Assembly: GCA_031270205.1 (NCBI GenBank)
Contig: JAISYA010000171.1
Location: 1-20,810 of the forward strand
Direction: 5' to 3'
Length of the DNA stretch: 20,810 nt
From: Treponema sp.
GTDB lineage: Bacteria; Spirochaetota; Spirochaetia; Treponematales; Breznakiellaceae
This document shows, piece by piece, positions 7,559 through 15,787 of the stretch; the first letter of the stretch is position 1, and each line of letters opens with the position of its first letter. Under the pieces are notes generated by a model, which was not told where the DNA came from, made no database searches, and saw only the letters and a list, made by a program, of their open reading frames with translations. The position numbers were made by a program, and so were the translations under genes.

Positions 7559-7843
7559 GAGACTGTTGTGGCGGGATTCGCCATCGTTGAACCGGACATG
7601 GTTGGTATATCGCCCATAGAGGGACAGAAACAAGCTCCCGGTTCAGCGGATGGTATTCGGGGTATGCCAGGGCAGCGCCCTTTGGCTGATTGGCTTGCCC
7701 GGTTTTTTCAAAACCCCAAATGCGTTTACCTGGACGGCGCCGGGTACTTGTCAAAACCTCATATTTATGGTAAAAATTGCCAATAATGCTACAATCCGGG
7801 GTAATATACCCCTTTCGGGGCCCGGTTCCCAACAGGAGTAACA
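7559..7843 (+). promoter_or_regulatory. Long structured rpoB-rpoC spacer
   Basis: These 285 nt separate genes that are usually much closer. Visible structure includes GGCG/CGCC just after the rpoB stop (7570-7582), TGAACCGG with CCGGTTCA (7588-7595, 7638-7645) and GGTTTT/AAAACC (7701-7715). Near rpoC, GGGGTA/TACCCC (7798-7812) competes with CCCC/GGGG (7809-7820). A weak internal promoter, TTGTCA (7749-7754) with an AT-rich box 17 nt later, is possible. Short open frames exist, but none resembles a known protein. The rpoC ribosome-binding site AGGAG is at 7834-7838. Confidence 0.4.
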
Positions 7844-10800
7844 ATGCGGGACATTCAAGACTTTGATTCGATAATGATACGGCTGGCTTCACCGGAAATG
7901 ATCCGGGCCTGGTCCTATGGGGAAGTCAAAAAGCCGGAAACCATCAACTACCGGACACTCCGGCCCGAAAAGGACGGTCTCTTCTGCGAGCGGATATTCG
8001 GGACCACAAAGGAGTGGGAGTGCTACTGCGGAAAGTTCAAATCGATTCGCTACAAGGGCGTAATCTGCGACCGCTGCGGCGTTGAGGTTACCCATTTCAA
8101 AGTGCGCCGGGAACGGATGGGCCATATTGAACTGGCCGCCCCGATTTCCCACATCTGGTATTACCGTTCGGTCCCCAGCCGCATGGGGCTTTTGCTCGAC
8201 ATGCCCATGACCGCCCTGCGCTCGGTGCTCTATTATGAAAAATACGTGGTCATGGATCCCAGCGATACGGATTTGAAAAAAGGTCAGCTGCTTTCCGAGG
8301 AAGAATTCTACGATGCCCAGGAACGCTACGGCGGCGGCTTTACCGCCGGCATGGGCGCCGAGGCGATCCGCACGCTGCTCGAAAATCTCAATCTGGATCA
8401 AATGGCCGCCGAACTGCGGGCCAAAATGATTGAAAAAGGCGCCAAGAGCGACAAGCGGCTCCTCAAGCGCATTGATATTGTCGAGAATTTCCGCAACTCA
8501 AAAAATAAGCCGGAGTGGATGATCCTCGACGTGATTCCGGTAATTCCGCCGGAGCTGCGGCCCATGGTGCAGCTTGACGGGGGCCGCTTTGCCACATCGG
8601 ACCTCAACGACCTCTACCGCAGGGTAATCAACCGGAACAACCGCCTTAAACGGCTGCAGACCCTCAACGCGCCGGACATCATTATTCGCAACGAAAAGCG
8701 CATGCTGCAGGAAGCGGTAGACGCCCTTTTTGACAATTCCAAAAAGAAGAAAGTGGTGAAGGGTTCTTCCAACCGGCCGCTTAAATCGATTAGTGATATG
8801 CTCAAAGGGAAGCAGGGCCGTTTCCGCCAGAACCTGCTCGGAAAGCGGGTTGACTATTCGGGCCGTTCGGTTATCACTGTGGGGCCGGACCTCAAGATGT
8901 GGCAGTGCGGGCTTCCCACCAAAATGGCGATGGAACTTTTCAAGCCCTTCATCATGAAAAAGCTCGTTGACAAGGACGTGGTTTACAATATCAAAAAGGC
9001 CAAGATGCTGGTGGAGGCGGAAACGCCGGAGATATTCGCCATTCTTGACGAGGTGGTGAAGGAACATCCGGTGCTTCTCAACCGCGCGCCTACCCTGCAC
9101 CGGCTGGGCATTCAGGCCTTTGAGCCGGTCTTGGTGGAAGGGAAAGCCATCAGGCTCCACCCCCTGGTTTGCCACGCCTTTAACGCCGACTTTGACGGCG
9201 ACCAGATGGCGGTTCACGTGCCGCTTACCCAGGCGTCCCAAATGGAATGCTGGACGCTGATGCTCTCGGCGAGGAATCTCCTCAACCCCGCCAACGGCAA
9301 AACCATTGTGTTCCCCTCCCAGGACATGGTATTGGGGATCAACTTCCTTACCAGGATCAAGCCGAACGCCAAGCGGCCCGGTTCTTCCAGGCCGGAAACA
9401 AAGGACAGGGTTCCCTGTTATTCCTCCATGGAAGAGATTCTTATGGCGGTGGAAAGCAAGTCCCTGGACTGGGAGGCCCTGATCCGGGTAAAGCCCACGA
9501 AGTTCCCCGTCTGGGACAAGGTGGGGCGGGAAGCCAAGCCCGGGGAAGACGGGACCATTGAGACCAGCGCCGGACGGCTGGTGTTTAACGAGGAACTGCC
9601 GCCCGAGATTCCCTTTGTTAATTACGAACTTAAAGACAAAGAGCTGCGCGCCCTGATTGAGCATGTGTTCAACGAGAAAGGTTCCTGGACCACAGTAAAC
9701 ATGTTGGACGCCATCAAGTCCACCGGCTACCGTTACGCGACAGTCTTCGGAGCTACCATTGGCGTTGATGACATTGTGGTTCCCAGGGAAAAAACCGAGA
9801 TGATCGACAAGGCCAACAGGCAGGTTGAATCGATTCAGAAACAGTACAGCATGGGTCTTATCACCCAGGAAGAACGCCACAACAATGTCGTCGATGTCTG
9901 GACAAAGACCAATGAGGATTTGACCAACATCATGATGAAAACCCTGGAAGCGGACCGGGACGGCTTTAACTCAATTTACATGATGGCCAACTCCGGCGCG
10001 CGCGGAAGCCGTAACCAGATACGTCAGCTTGCCGGCATGCGGGGCCTCATGGCAAAACCCAAGGGGGAAATCATCGAGCTGCCCATTCGCTCCAACTTCA
10101 AGGAAGGGCTTTCGGTTATTGAATTTTTCATCTCCACCAACGGCGCCCGGAAGGGGCTTTCGGATACCGCCCTCAAAACCGCCGAGGCGGGTTACCTTAC
10201 GCGGCGTCTCGTTGACATTGCCCAGGACGTGGTGGTAAACGAGGACGACTGCGGTACGATTAACGGAATTTCCTATTCGGCGATCAAGGACGGCGAGGAT
10301 ATCGTTGAGCCGCTGAGCGACCGTATTGTAGGCCGTTATACCCTGGAACGGGTGCGGCATCCCATCACCGGGGAACTGATCATCGACGTGAATGAGGAAA
10401 TAACCGAGGCGATTGCCGCGCAGATCGACGACGCCGGGGTTGAGACAGTGCGGATCAGGACGGTTCTGACCTGCGAAGCCAAGCACGGCGTCTGCCGCAG
10501 GTGTTACGGCCGCAATCTTGCCACCAACCGCTCGGTGGACATCGGCGAGGCGGTAGGAACCATAGCCGCCCAGTCCATCGGCCAGCCGGGTACCCAGCTT
10601 ACCATGCGGACTTTCCACATCGGCGGCGTCGCTACCAAAGTGAGCGAAGAAAACCGGACATTCCTCAAGTATCCGGTGTATATTCGGGAAGTGTCCGGCG
10701 CCCACGTGGAACTTTCCGACGGCCGCTGGCTCTTTACCCGTAAGGGACACGCGGTAGTCAACAAGGTAATGAAGGAATACAAACTGGAACCCTCCGACAA

Positions 10801-12193
10801 ACTGCTGGCAGAGGACGGCAAACGGATTAACCGGGGCGACGCGATTATCAAACGCGGCGACAAGGATATCCTTTCACCGGAGATCGCCTACGCCATGATC
10901 CTGAAAAGTCCCGAAGGCAACTTAAAGACCCTCTACCTTATTGGCCAGGAACAGAAAATTGAAATCAGAAACGGCTCCGAATTCGTGGTAAGGAAAGGAA
11001 CCGTTGTGGAGGCTGAAAAAACAATCGCCACTTTCGATCCGTTCTCCGACCCGATCATCGCCGAGAAGGGCGGGATCGTTAAATACGAGGACATCATCTC
11101 CGGAACCACCCTCAAAGAGGACATCAACATGGAAACGGGGAATATCGAGAAACAAATCACCGAGTTCCAGCTTGAAAGCAAGCAGCCCAGAATATACATT
11201 GTTGACGAGGGCGATAATGAAGTGGCCTCTTACTTCCTGCCCGGCGGCGCTTACATTCAGGTTGATGAGGGAGAGAAGATCAACGCCGGAAGAACCATCG
11301 CAAAAACATTGAAAGAATCCGCCAAGGCCATGGACATTACTTCCGGCCTTCCCCGTGTCAGCGAGCTTTTTGAAGCCCGTAAACCCAAAAGCCCGGCGGT
11401 ACTTGCCCAGGTTTCGGGAACCGTGTATTTCCGGGGCATTGCCAAAGGCAAACGGAAAGTCACTGTCGAGGACGCATTCGGCAAGGAATATCCCCACCTT
11501 ATCCCCATGACCAAACGGCTGCTGGTGCGGGACGGCGATACCGTGGAAGCCGGGGAAGCCCTTTGCGTAGGATTAACCGATCCCCATGACGTACTCCACA
11601 TCCTGGGTGAAGGTACATTGCAGCGCTACCTGATGGACGAGATACAGCAGGTGTACCGTCTGCAGGGCGTTTCGATTAACGACAAACATATCGGCGTTAT
11701 TGTCAGGCAGATGCTGCGGAAGGTTGAGATCCGTTCCGTGGGCGACACAAAGTTCATCTACGGTCAAATGGTGGACAAGTACCGTTTTCACGAGGAAAAC
11801 GACAGGGTCATCGCCGAAGGCGGGCAGCCCGCCGTTGCCCAGCCCCTGTTCCAGGGTATTACCAAGGCGTCGCTTAACATCGATTCGTTCCTGTCCGCGG
11901 CGAGTTTCCAGGAAACTACCAGGGTGCTCACCAACGCCGCCATTGCCGGTTCCACCGACTACCTGCGGGGGCTCAAGGAAAACATCATCATCGGTCATCC
12001 GATACCGGCGGGTACGGGCATGAAACGCTACCGGCACATCAAACTGTACGACGAGGACAGGCAGGACATGGACGAATATATGCACGAGATACTCGAAAAA
12101 CGCAGGCTTGAGGCCATCGCCGTCGCGGAAGCCGAATCCTCGACGGATGAATTTACCGCCGAGGTAGAGGTGGAGGAAAACGACGAGGAATGA
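7844..12193 (+). CDS. rpoC: DNA-directed RNA polymerase subunit beta'
   Basis: This 1449-residue subunit carries the metal-binding catalytic loop NADFDGDQM, with Asp449, Asp451 and Asp453 holding the active-site magnesium. The N-terminal zinc site has Cys60, Cys62, Cys75 and Cys78. The second zinc site has Cys803, Cys877, Cys884 and Cys887, spaced like the E. coli cluster. Bridge-helix and trigger-loop blocks (GARGSRNQIRQLAGMRGLM, QPGTQLTMRTFHIGG) are intact. The C terminus ends in an acidic tail (EVEVEENDEE). AGGAG sits 5 nt before the ATG. It is the last gene of the housekeeping operon and is followed by a hairpin. Confidence 0.98.
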   Translation: MRDIQDFDSIMIRLASPEMIRAWSYGEVKKPETINYRTLRPEKDGLFCERIFGTTKEWECYCGKFKSIRYKGVICDRCGVEVTHFKVRRERMGHIELAAPISHIWYYRSVPSRMGLLLDMPMTALRSVLYYEKYVVMDPSDTDLKKGQLLSEEEFYDAQERYGGGFTAGMGAEAIRTLLENLNLDQMAAELRAKMIEKGAKSDKRLLKRIDIVENFRNSKNKPEWMILDVIPVIPPELRPMVQLDGGRFATSDLNDLYRRVINRNNRLKRLQTLNAPDIIIRNEKRMLQEAVDALFDNSKKKKVVKGSSNRPLKSISDMLKGKQGRFRQNLLGKRVDYSGRSVITVGPDLKMWQCGLPTKMAMELFKPFIMKKLVDKDVVYNIKKAKMLVEAETPEIFAILDEVVKEHPVLLNRAPTLHRLGIQAFEPVLVEGKAIRLHPLVCHAFNADFDGDQMAVHVPLTQASQMECWTLMLSARNLLNPANGKTIVFPSQDMVLGINFLTRIKPNAKRPGSSRPETKDRVPCYSSMEEILMAVESKSLDWEALIRVKPTKFPVWDKVGREAKPGEDGTIETSAGRLVFNEELPPEIPFVNYELKDKELRALIEHVFNEKGSWTTVNMLDAIKSTGYRYATVFGATIGVDDIVVPREKTEMIDKANRQVESIQKQYSMGLITQEERHNNVVDVWTKTNEDLTNIMMKTLEADRDGFNSIYMMANSGARGSRNQIRQLAGMRGLMAKPKGEIIELPIRSNFKEGLSVIEFFISTNGARKGLSDTALKTAEAGYLTRRLVDIAQDVVVNEDDCGTINGISYSAIKDGEDIVEPLSDRIVGRYTLERVRHPITGELIIDVNEEITEAIAAQIDDAGVETVRIRTVLTCEAKHGVCRRCYGRNLATNRSVDIGEAVGTIAAQSIGQPGTQLTMRTFHIGGVATKVSEENRTFLKYPVYIREVSGAHVELSDGRWLFTRKGHAVVNKVMKEYKLEPSDKLLAEDGKRINRGDAIIKRGDKDILSPEIAYAMILKSPEGNLKTLYLIGQEQKIEIRNGSEFVVRKGTVVEAEKTIATFDPFSDPIIAEKGGIVKYEDIISGTTLKEDINMETGNIEKQITEFQLESKQPRIYIVDEGDNEVASYFLPGGAYIQVDEGEKINAGRTIAKTLKESAKAMDITSGLPRVSELFEARKPKSPAVLAQVSGTVYFRGIAKGKRKVTVEDAFGKEYPHLIPMTKRLLVRDGDTVEAGEALCVGLTDPHDVLHILGEGTLQRYLMDEIQQVYRLQGVSINDKHIGVIVRQMLRKVEIRSVGDTKFIYGQMVDKYRFHEENDRVIAEGGQPAVAQPLFQGITKASLNIDSFLSAASFQETTRVLTNAAIAGSTDYLRGLKENIIIGHPIPAGTGMKRYRHIKLYDEDRQDMDEYMHEILEKRRLEAIAVAEAESSTDEFTAEVEVEENDEE

Positions 12194-12199
12194 ACCCTG

Positions 12200-12230
12200 G
12201 CGGGGCCTGTCCCCGCTATAATCTTTCTGT
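12200..12230 (+). terminator. Terminator-like hairpin after rpoC
   Basis: GCGGGG (12200-12205) and CCCCGC (12211-12216) form six GC pairs around a 5-nt loop, followed by TATAATCTTTCT, a modest U-rich tail. This is a plausible but weak intrinsic terminator for the rpo operon. A perfect TATAAT at 12217-12222 overlaps the tail and could be the -10 box for the kinase gene starting at 12245. No good -35 box is found at 16-18 nt. Confidence 0.5.
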
Positions 12231-12244
12231 AAGGCGGGAAAGTT

Positions 12245-13834
12245 ATGGATGCAAAGCAGGCTGTCAATGAAGGAAAAACGAGTCTGGGGATTGAATTGGG
12301 GTCTACCCGCATCAAGGCGGTATTGATAGACGAACAGTGCGCGCCTATCGCTTCGGGCGGCTTTGAATGGGAAAACCGTTTGGAAGACGGTATTTGGACC
12401 TACCACCTGGATGATGTGTGGACAGGCTTGCAGGCCAGTTTTCGGAAATTGGCGGATGACGTGCAAAGCCGCTACGGCGTACCCTTGATAAAGACGGGCG
12501 CCATCGGCGTTTCCGCCATGATGCACGGATATCTGGTTTTTGATAAAGAGGGCAGACAGCTCGTTCCCTTCCGCACCTGGCGCAATACCACAACGGAAAA
12601 GGCGGCTGCGGAGCTTACCGGAAAATTTCAGTTCAATATTCCCCTGCGCTGGAACATTGCCCATCTGTACCAGGCAATTTTGAACAAAGAGCCGCATGTA
12701 AAAGACATCTCGTTTTTGACCACACTCGCGGGTTACGTGCACTGGAAACTCACCGGCAAAAAAGTCCTCGGCCTTGATGACGCTTCCGGCGTGTTTCCCA
12801 TCGACAGTACGGTCAACGGCTACAATTCCCGAATGTTGCGGCAATTCGACGAGCTTGTAAGCCCGCTGGGGTTTGGGTGGAAAACCGGCGATATTCTTCC
12901 TTCGGTTTTAAGCGCGGGGGAAAACGCCGGCGCGCTCACGGAAGAAGGGGCGAAACTGCTTGATCCGGGCGGCCGCCTGCAGGCGGGCATTCCCCTCTGT
13001 CCGCCGGAAGGCGACGCGGGTACGGGCATGGTCGCGACTAACAGCGTGGCGGAGCGGACCGGCAATATCTCGGCGGGTACATCGGTATTCGCGATGATTG
13101 TGCTGGAAAAAGAGCTGTCAAAACTGTACACGGAAATTGATATGGTCGTTACGCCTTCGGGCAGGCCGGTAGCCATGGTTCATTGCAACAATTGCACTAC
13201 CGATCTTGACGCATGGGTTAAATTGTTTAAGGAGATGGCGGACCTGACCGGGGCGAAAATTGACAGAGCGGCCCTGTACGACGCCCTGTATTTCAAAGCC
13301 CTGGAAGGCGAAGACGACTGCGGCGGGCTTCTTTCATATAATTATTACGCGGGTGAACCTCTTACCGGTATTGAGCAGGGCCGTCCCCTGTTTGCCCGTC
13401 TGCCGGACAGCAATTTCACTTTGGCCAACTTCATGCGGGCCGTCCTTTTTTCCACCATGGGTACCCTGAAACTCGGCATGGATATCCTTACCGAAAAAGA
13501 GCATGTGCGCGTTGAGAGCCTCCTCGGACACGGCGGCCTGTTCAAAACCAAAGGCGTGGGCCAGCGCCTGATGGCCGCCGCGCTCAATACGCCGGTGGCG
13601 GTAATGGAATCCGCGGGCGAAGGCGGGGCATGGGGCATCGCGCTCCTCGCCGCCTATATGCTGCAGGAGCGGAAAACGCCGCTGGAACAATTTCTGGCGG
13701 AAAAAGTGTTTGCGGGAAAAACGGGCGAGAAAGTTGACCCCGACCCGAAAGACGTACAGGGTTTCAGGAAATTCATGGAACGCTATACGGCGGGACTCAA
13801 TATTGAACAGGCCGCCGTGAAACATTTGAAATAA
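12245..13834 (+). CDS. FGGY-family carbohydrate kinase, probable L-ribulokinase
   Basis: The 529-residue cytoplasmic kinase has two actin-like ATPase domains. The phosphate-1 motif GIELGSTRIKAVLID is at 15-29, with Glu17 in place of the usual Asp. GDAGTG (256-261) contains the likely catalytic base Asp257. The phosphate-2 motif ISAGTS is at 275-280. The adenosine-binding stretch GHGGLFKTKGVGQ and GEGGAWGIALLAAY is at 428-471. The downstream gene is araD, so the substrate is probably L-ribulose, phosphorylated at O5. It differs from classical E. coli AraB and resembles the xylulokinase-like ribulokinases known from Bacteroides. D-xylulose or another ketopentose remains possible. The ribosome-binding site is weak. 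Confidence 0.82.
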   Translation: MDAKQAVNEGKTSLGIELGSTRIKAVLIDEQCAPIASGGFEWENRLEDGIWTYHLDDVWTGLQASFRKLADDVQSRYGVPLIKTGAIGVSAMMHGYLVFDKEGRQLVPFRTWRNTTTEKAAAELTGKFQFNIPLRWNIAHLYQAILNKEPHVKDISFLTTLAGYVHWKLTGKKVLGLDDASGVFPIDSTVNGYNSRMLRQFDELVSPLGFGWKTGDILPSVLSAGENAGALTEEGAKLLDPGGRLQAGIPLCPPEGDAGTGMVATNSVAERTGNISAGTSVFAMIVLEKELSKLYTEIDMVVTPSGRPVAMVHCNNCTTDLDAWVKLFKEMADLTGAKIDRAALYDALYFKALEGEDDCGGLLSYNYYAGEPLTGIEQGRPLFARLPDSNFTLANFMRAVLFSTMGTLKLGMDILTEKEHVRVESLLGHGGLFKTKGVGQRLMAAALNTPVAVMESAGEGGAWGIALLAAYMLQERKTPLEQFLAEKVFAGKTGEKVDPDPKDVQGFRKFMERYTAGLNIEQAAVKHLK

Positions 13835-13853
13835 GAGAGGTAACACGCTCGCT

Positions 13854-14552
13854 ATGGAGTATAAAAACCTGCGGGAAGAAGCATTTGAAGCGAATCTTGA
13901 AATCAACCGGCAGAACCTTGCCATTTACACATGGGGCAACTCCTCCGCCCTTGATCCGGACAAGGGGGTCTTTGCCATAAAACCTTCAGGGGTTCCCTAC
14001 GACAAACTGAGTCCCGAATCAATGGTAGTGGTTGATCTGGACGGAAAAACTGTTGAGGGCGCGTTGAATCCCTCGTCGGACACGAAAACCCACCAGGTAT
14101 TGTACCGGGAATTTTCCGGTATCCGGGGCATTACCCACACTCATTCGCCTTATGCGGTTGCCTGGGCCCAGGCCCGGAGATCCGTTCCGGTTTACGGCAC
14201 TACCCACGCGGATCACGGAACGGAAGAAGTTCCCTGTACCGACTTCATGAGTCCCGAGGCGGTCAAAAACAATTATGAACTTGAGACGGGAAACCTCATC
14301 GTGGAGACTTTCAAAAAGCGAGGTCTCAATCCGGCGTATATAAACATGGTACTGGTAGCGGGACACGGGCCTTTTACGTGGGGCGGCAGCGCCGCCCAGT
14401 CAGTGTACCACGGCGCGGTTTTGGAAGAGGTCTGCAAAATGGCGCTCCTGACCCTAAGCCTTGATCCGCTGGCAAAACCGCTGCCCGCGCACATCATCAA
14501 AAAACATTGGGAACGCAAACACGGGCCTGACGCGTATTACGGACAGAGATAG
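13854..14552 (+). CDS. araD: L-ribulose-5-phosphate 4-epimerase
   Basis: The enzyme interconverts L-ribulose 5-phosphate and D-xylulose 5-phosphate by retro-aldol cleavage, feeding pentoses into the pentose phosphate pathway. The 232 residues align in number with E. coli AraD (231). Zinc-site residues Asp76 (SSDTKTH), His95, His97 (THTHS) and His171 (GHGPF) and catalytic residues Asp120 and Tyr229 are all present. Phosphate-binding GNSS and KPSGV are also there. It starts 19 nt after the kinase. A GAGAGG lies an unusually long 13 nt before the ATG. UlaF and SgbE are paralogues with the same reaction, so the upstream sugar is not proven. Confidence 0.93.
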   Translation: MEYKNLREEAFEANLEINRQNLAIYTWGNSSALDPDKGVFAIKPSGVPYDKLSPESMVVVDLDGKTVEGALNPSSDTKTHQVLYREFSGIRGITHTHSPYAVAWAQARRSVPVYGTTHADHGTEEVPCTDFMSPEAVKNNYELETGNLIVETFKKRGLNPAYINMVLVAGHGPFTWGGSAAQSVYHGAVLEEVCKMALLTLSLDPLAKPLPAHIIKKHWERKHGPDAYYGQR

Positions 14553-14569
14553 GGCAGAACGTATCTCAA

Positions 14570-14590
14570 TTCGGCGGCAGAGCCGCCGAA
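14570..14590. terminator. Hairpin between araD and the convergent methyltransferase gene
   Basis: TTCGGCGGC and GCCGCCGAA pair perfectly over 9 bp around the loop AGA, 17 nt after the araD stop. The two flanking genes converge here, so one symmetric stem could stop both transcripts. Neither side has a strong U-run, so efficiency is uncertain. Confidence 0.55.
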
Positions 14591-14664
14591 GGCCCGTCTT
14601 TCACTTCAAAATTTGTTGTCAAATGCGGGACGGAATGAAACATTGCGCCCAACGAGATCAAGAA

Positions 14665-15696
14665 TCATTTCTCCAGCAGATACAAATATTCCTTTACATG
14701 AATTTCACGGGTATTTAAATTTCTTGCGCCCCTGAACGTGTTGTACTTTGTTTCCATTATTTCGACTTTTCCCATTTTATGTAACATGTTTTTCATTTCA
14801 TCGATATTGATAAATCCTTCTGAATTAAAGGATATTAAAACATATTTTGCCTTGATATTCATAACCAGTTCGGTCAAGGCGGATAAAGCGAATTTTTTTT
14901 TGTTGTAATTTGATTGGTTCCAGTTTTCAGGGATACCGGAAATTCTACTGATATGATCAAGGTATTTGTAATCAAGTATTACATTAAGCATAAAATAATT
15001 AGAACCGTAGGGGTGCTGATTATACGGGGGATCCAGATACGCAATGTCGACTTCGGGTACATCATTAATAATTTTATTCGAATCTCCGTTATAAACCAAT
15101 ACGGCGGAGTTGAAATTGCTGAATACCGGAAAAGGCAATTCTATGTTGCCTGTAATTCTAAACAGCGCGTCCCGGTTTTTTCCTCCAAACTGGCCGATTC
15201 CGGTTTCTTTGTTTTTATAAAAACCTTTAAATACGCCGGATGTATTCGCGTGTATTGAAGCCTCTGACAATAACGGCGCGATAAAATATTTTTGATAAAT
15301 TTGCGGTATTTCCCCAATCAACTGTCTTGCGGTATCAATGTACATGGCGTTTCTGGGGGTATAAAAAACCCGGTCTTCCGGTTTTATATCGCTTTCATTT
15401 TTCGGCGCGTATAATTCCGATATTACGCCTTTTTTTAATTTGTTATTTGATAAACGGGCGCTTATTTGATTATAACAGTGTTTCAATGCGGGTATATCCA
15501 AATCACTTTGATTTGATAAATAGCATTGATTTATAACGGTCGAATATTTTTCAAGATCGTTTACAATTAACAATTCACAATACTGTTTGAAAAAACGTGC
15601 GGCAATACCTGAACCGCTGAAAACATCAAACACTGCCAGTTTCTTTTTATTTAACTTTTTTTGAATTTTTCCAAGCCCCGCTCCGATAAAATCCAA
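14665..15696 (-). CDS. D12-class DNA adenine-N6 methyltransferase, N terminus anomalous
   Basis: The protein has AdoMet-binding motif I, DVFSGSG (residues 24-30), and catalytic motif IV, DPPYN (222-226), in the order of alpha-class (Dam/D12) adenine methyltransferases. The C-terminal TFRGARNLNTREIHVKEYLYLL resembles relatives that act on short DNA sites; the site here cannot be predicted. The start used is a TTG with AAAGG upstream. The same frame stays open through the upstream TAG boundary and encodes LTQQLITYIGNKRSLLDFI, the conserved N-terminal motif X, with no ATG, GTG or TTG to start it. ATT at 15774 is a candidate. The gene is very AT-rich (17 of 60 bases G or C at 15421-15480), unlike its neighbours. 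No restriction partner is visible. Confidence 0.85.
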   Translation of the reverse strand: MDFIGAGLGKIQKKLNKKKLAVFDVFSGSGIAARFFKQYCELLIVNDLEKYSTVINQCYLSNQSDLDIPALKHCYNQISARLSNNKLKKGVISELYAPKNESDIKPEDRVFYTPRNAMYIDTARQLIGEIPQIYQKYFIAPLLSEASIHANTSGVFKGFYKNKETGIGQFGGKNRDALFRITGNIELPFPVFSNFNSAVLVYNGDSNKIINDVPEVDIAYLDPPYNQHPYGSNYFMLNVILDYKYLDHISRISGIPENWNQSNYNKKKFALSALTELVMNIKAKYVLISFNSEGFINIDEMKNMLHKMGKVEIMETKYNTFRGARNLNTREIHVKEYLYLLEK

Positions 15697-15774
15697 TAAA
15701 GACCTTTTATTCCCTATGTATGTTATCAGCTGCTGAGTTAAATACGCTTCGTTTTCAAATAATGATCCCTGAAT
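15697..15774 (-). other. In-frame upstream extension of the methyltransferase (motif X) lacking a standard start
   Basis: Reading on from the TTG towards higher coordinates, the frame encodes YIGNKRSLL at about 15697-15720, preceded by QGSLFENEAYLTQQLIT, with no stop until a TAG inside the preceding gene. T4 Dam begins with a closely similar YTGNKQSLL, so this segment belongs to the enzyme. The only near-start codons are ATT (15774-15772), CTG and ATA. The deacetylase-like gene ends at 15788, which would allow coupled initiation at ATT. Confidence 0.65.
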
Positions 15775-15787
15775 TTCCGCGCTCGCT

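Noticed and set aside
7650..7841. A 63-codon plus-strand frame in the rpoB-rpoC spacer ending just before rpoC
   Set aside because: No ribosome-binding site, no family resemblance, and it runs through the hairpins before rpoC; treated as chance.
8498..9880. A 460-codon open frame on the minus strand inside rpoC
   Set aside because: It lies wholly within the conserved rpoC coding region. The His/Val/Gly/Leu-rich translation is typical of an antisense shadow in GC-rich DNA, and it has no recognisable motif.
12217..12222. Perfect TATAAT upstream of the kinase as a stand-alone promoter
   Set aside because: No acceptable -35 box at 16-18 nt and no extended -10 TG. It overlaps the terminator tail, so I mention it only under that feature.
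11573..12844. A 423-codon minus-strand frame spanning the end of rpoC and the start of the kinase
   Set aside because: It crosses two well-supported plus-strand genes and their intergenic hairpin, and the translation shows no domain; a shadow frame.
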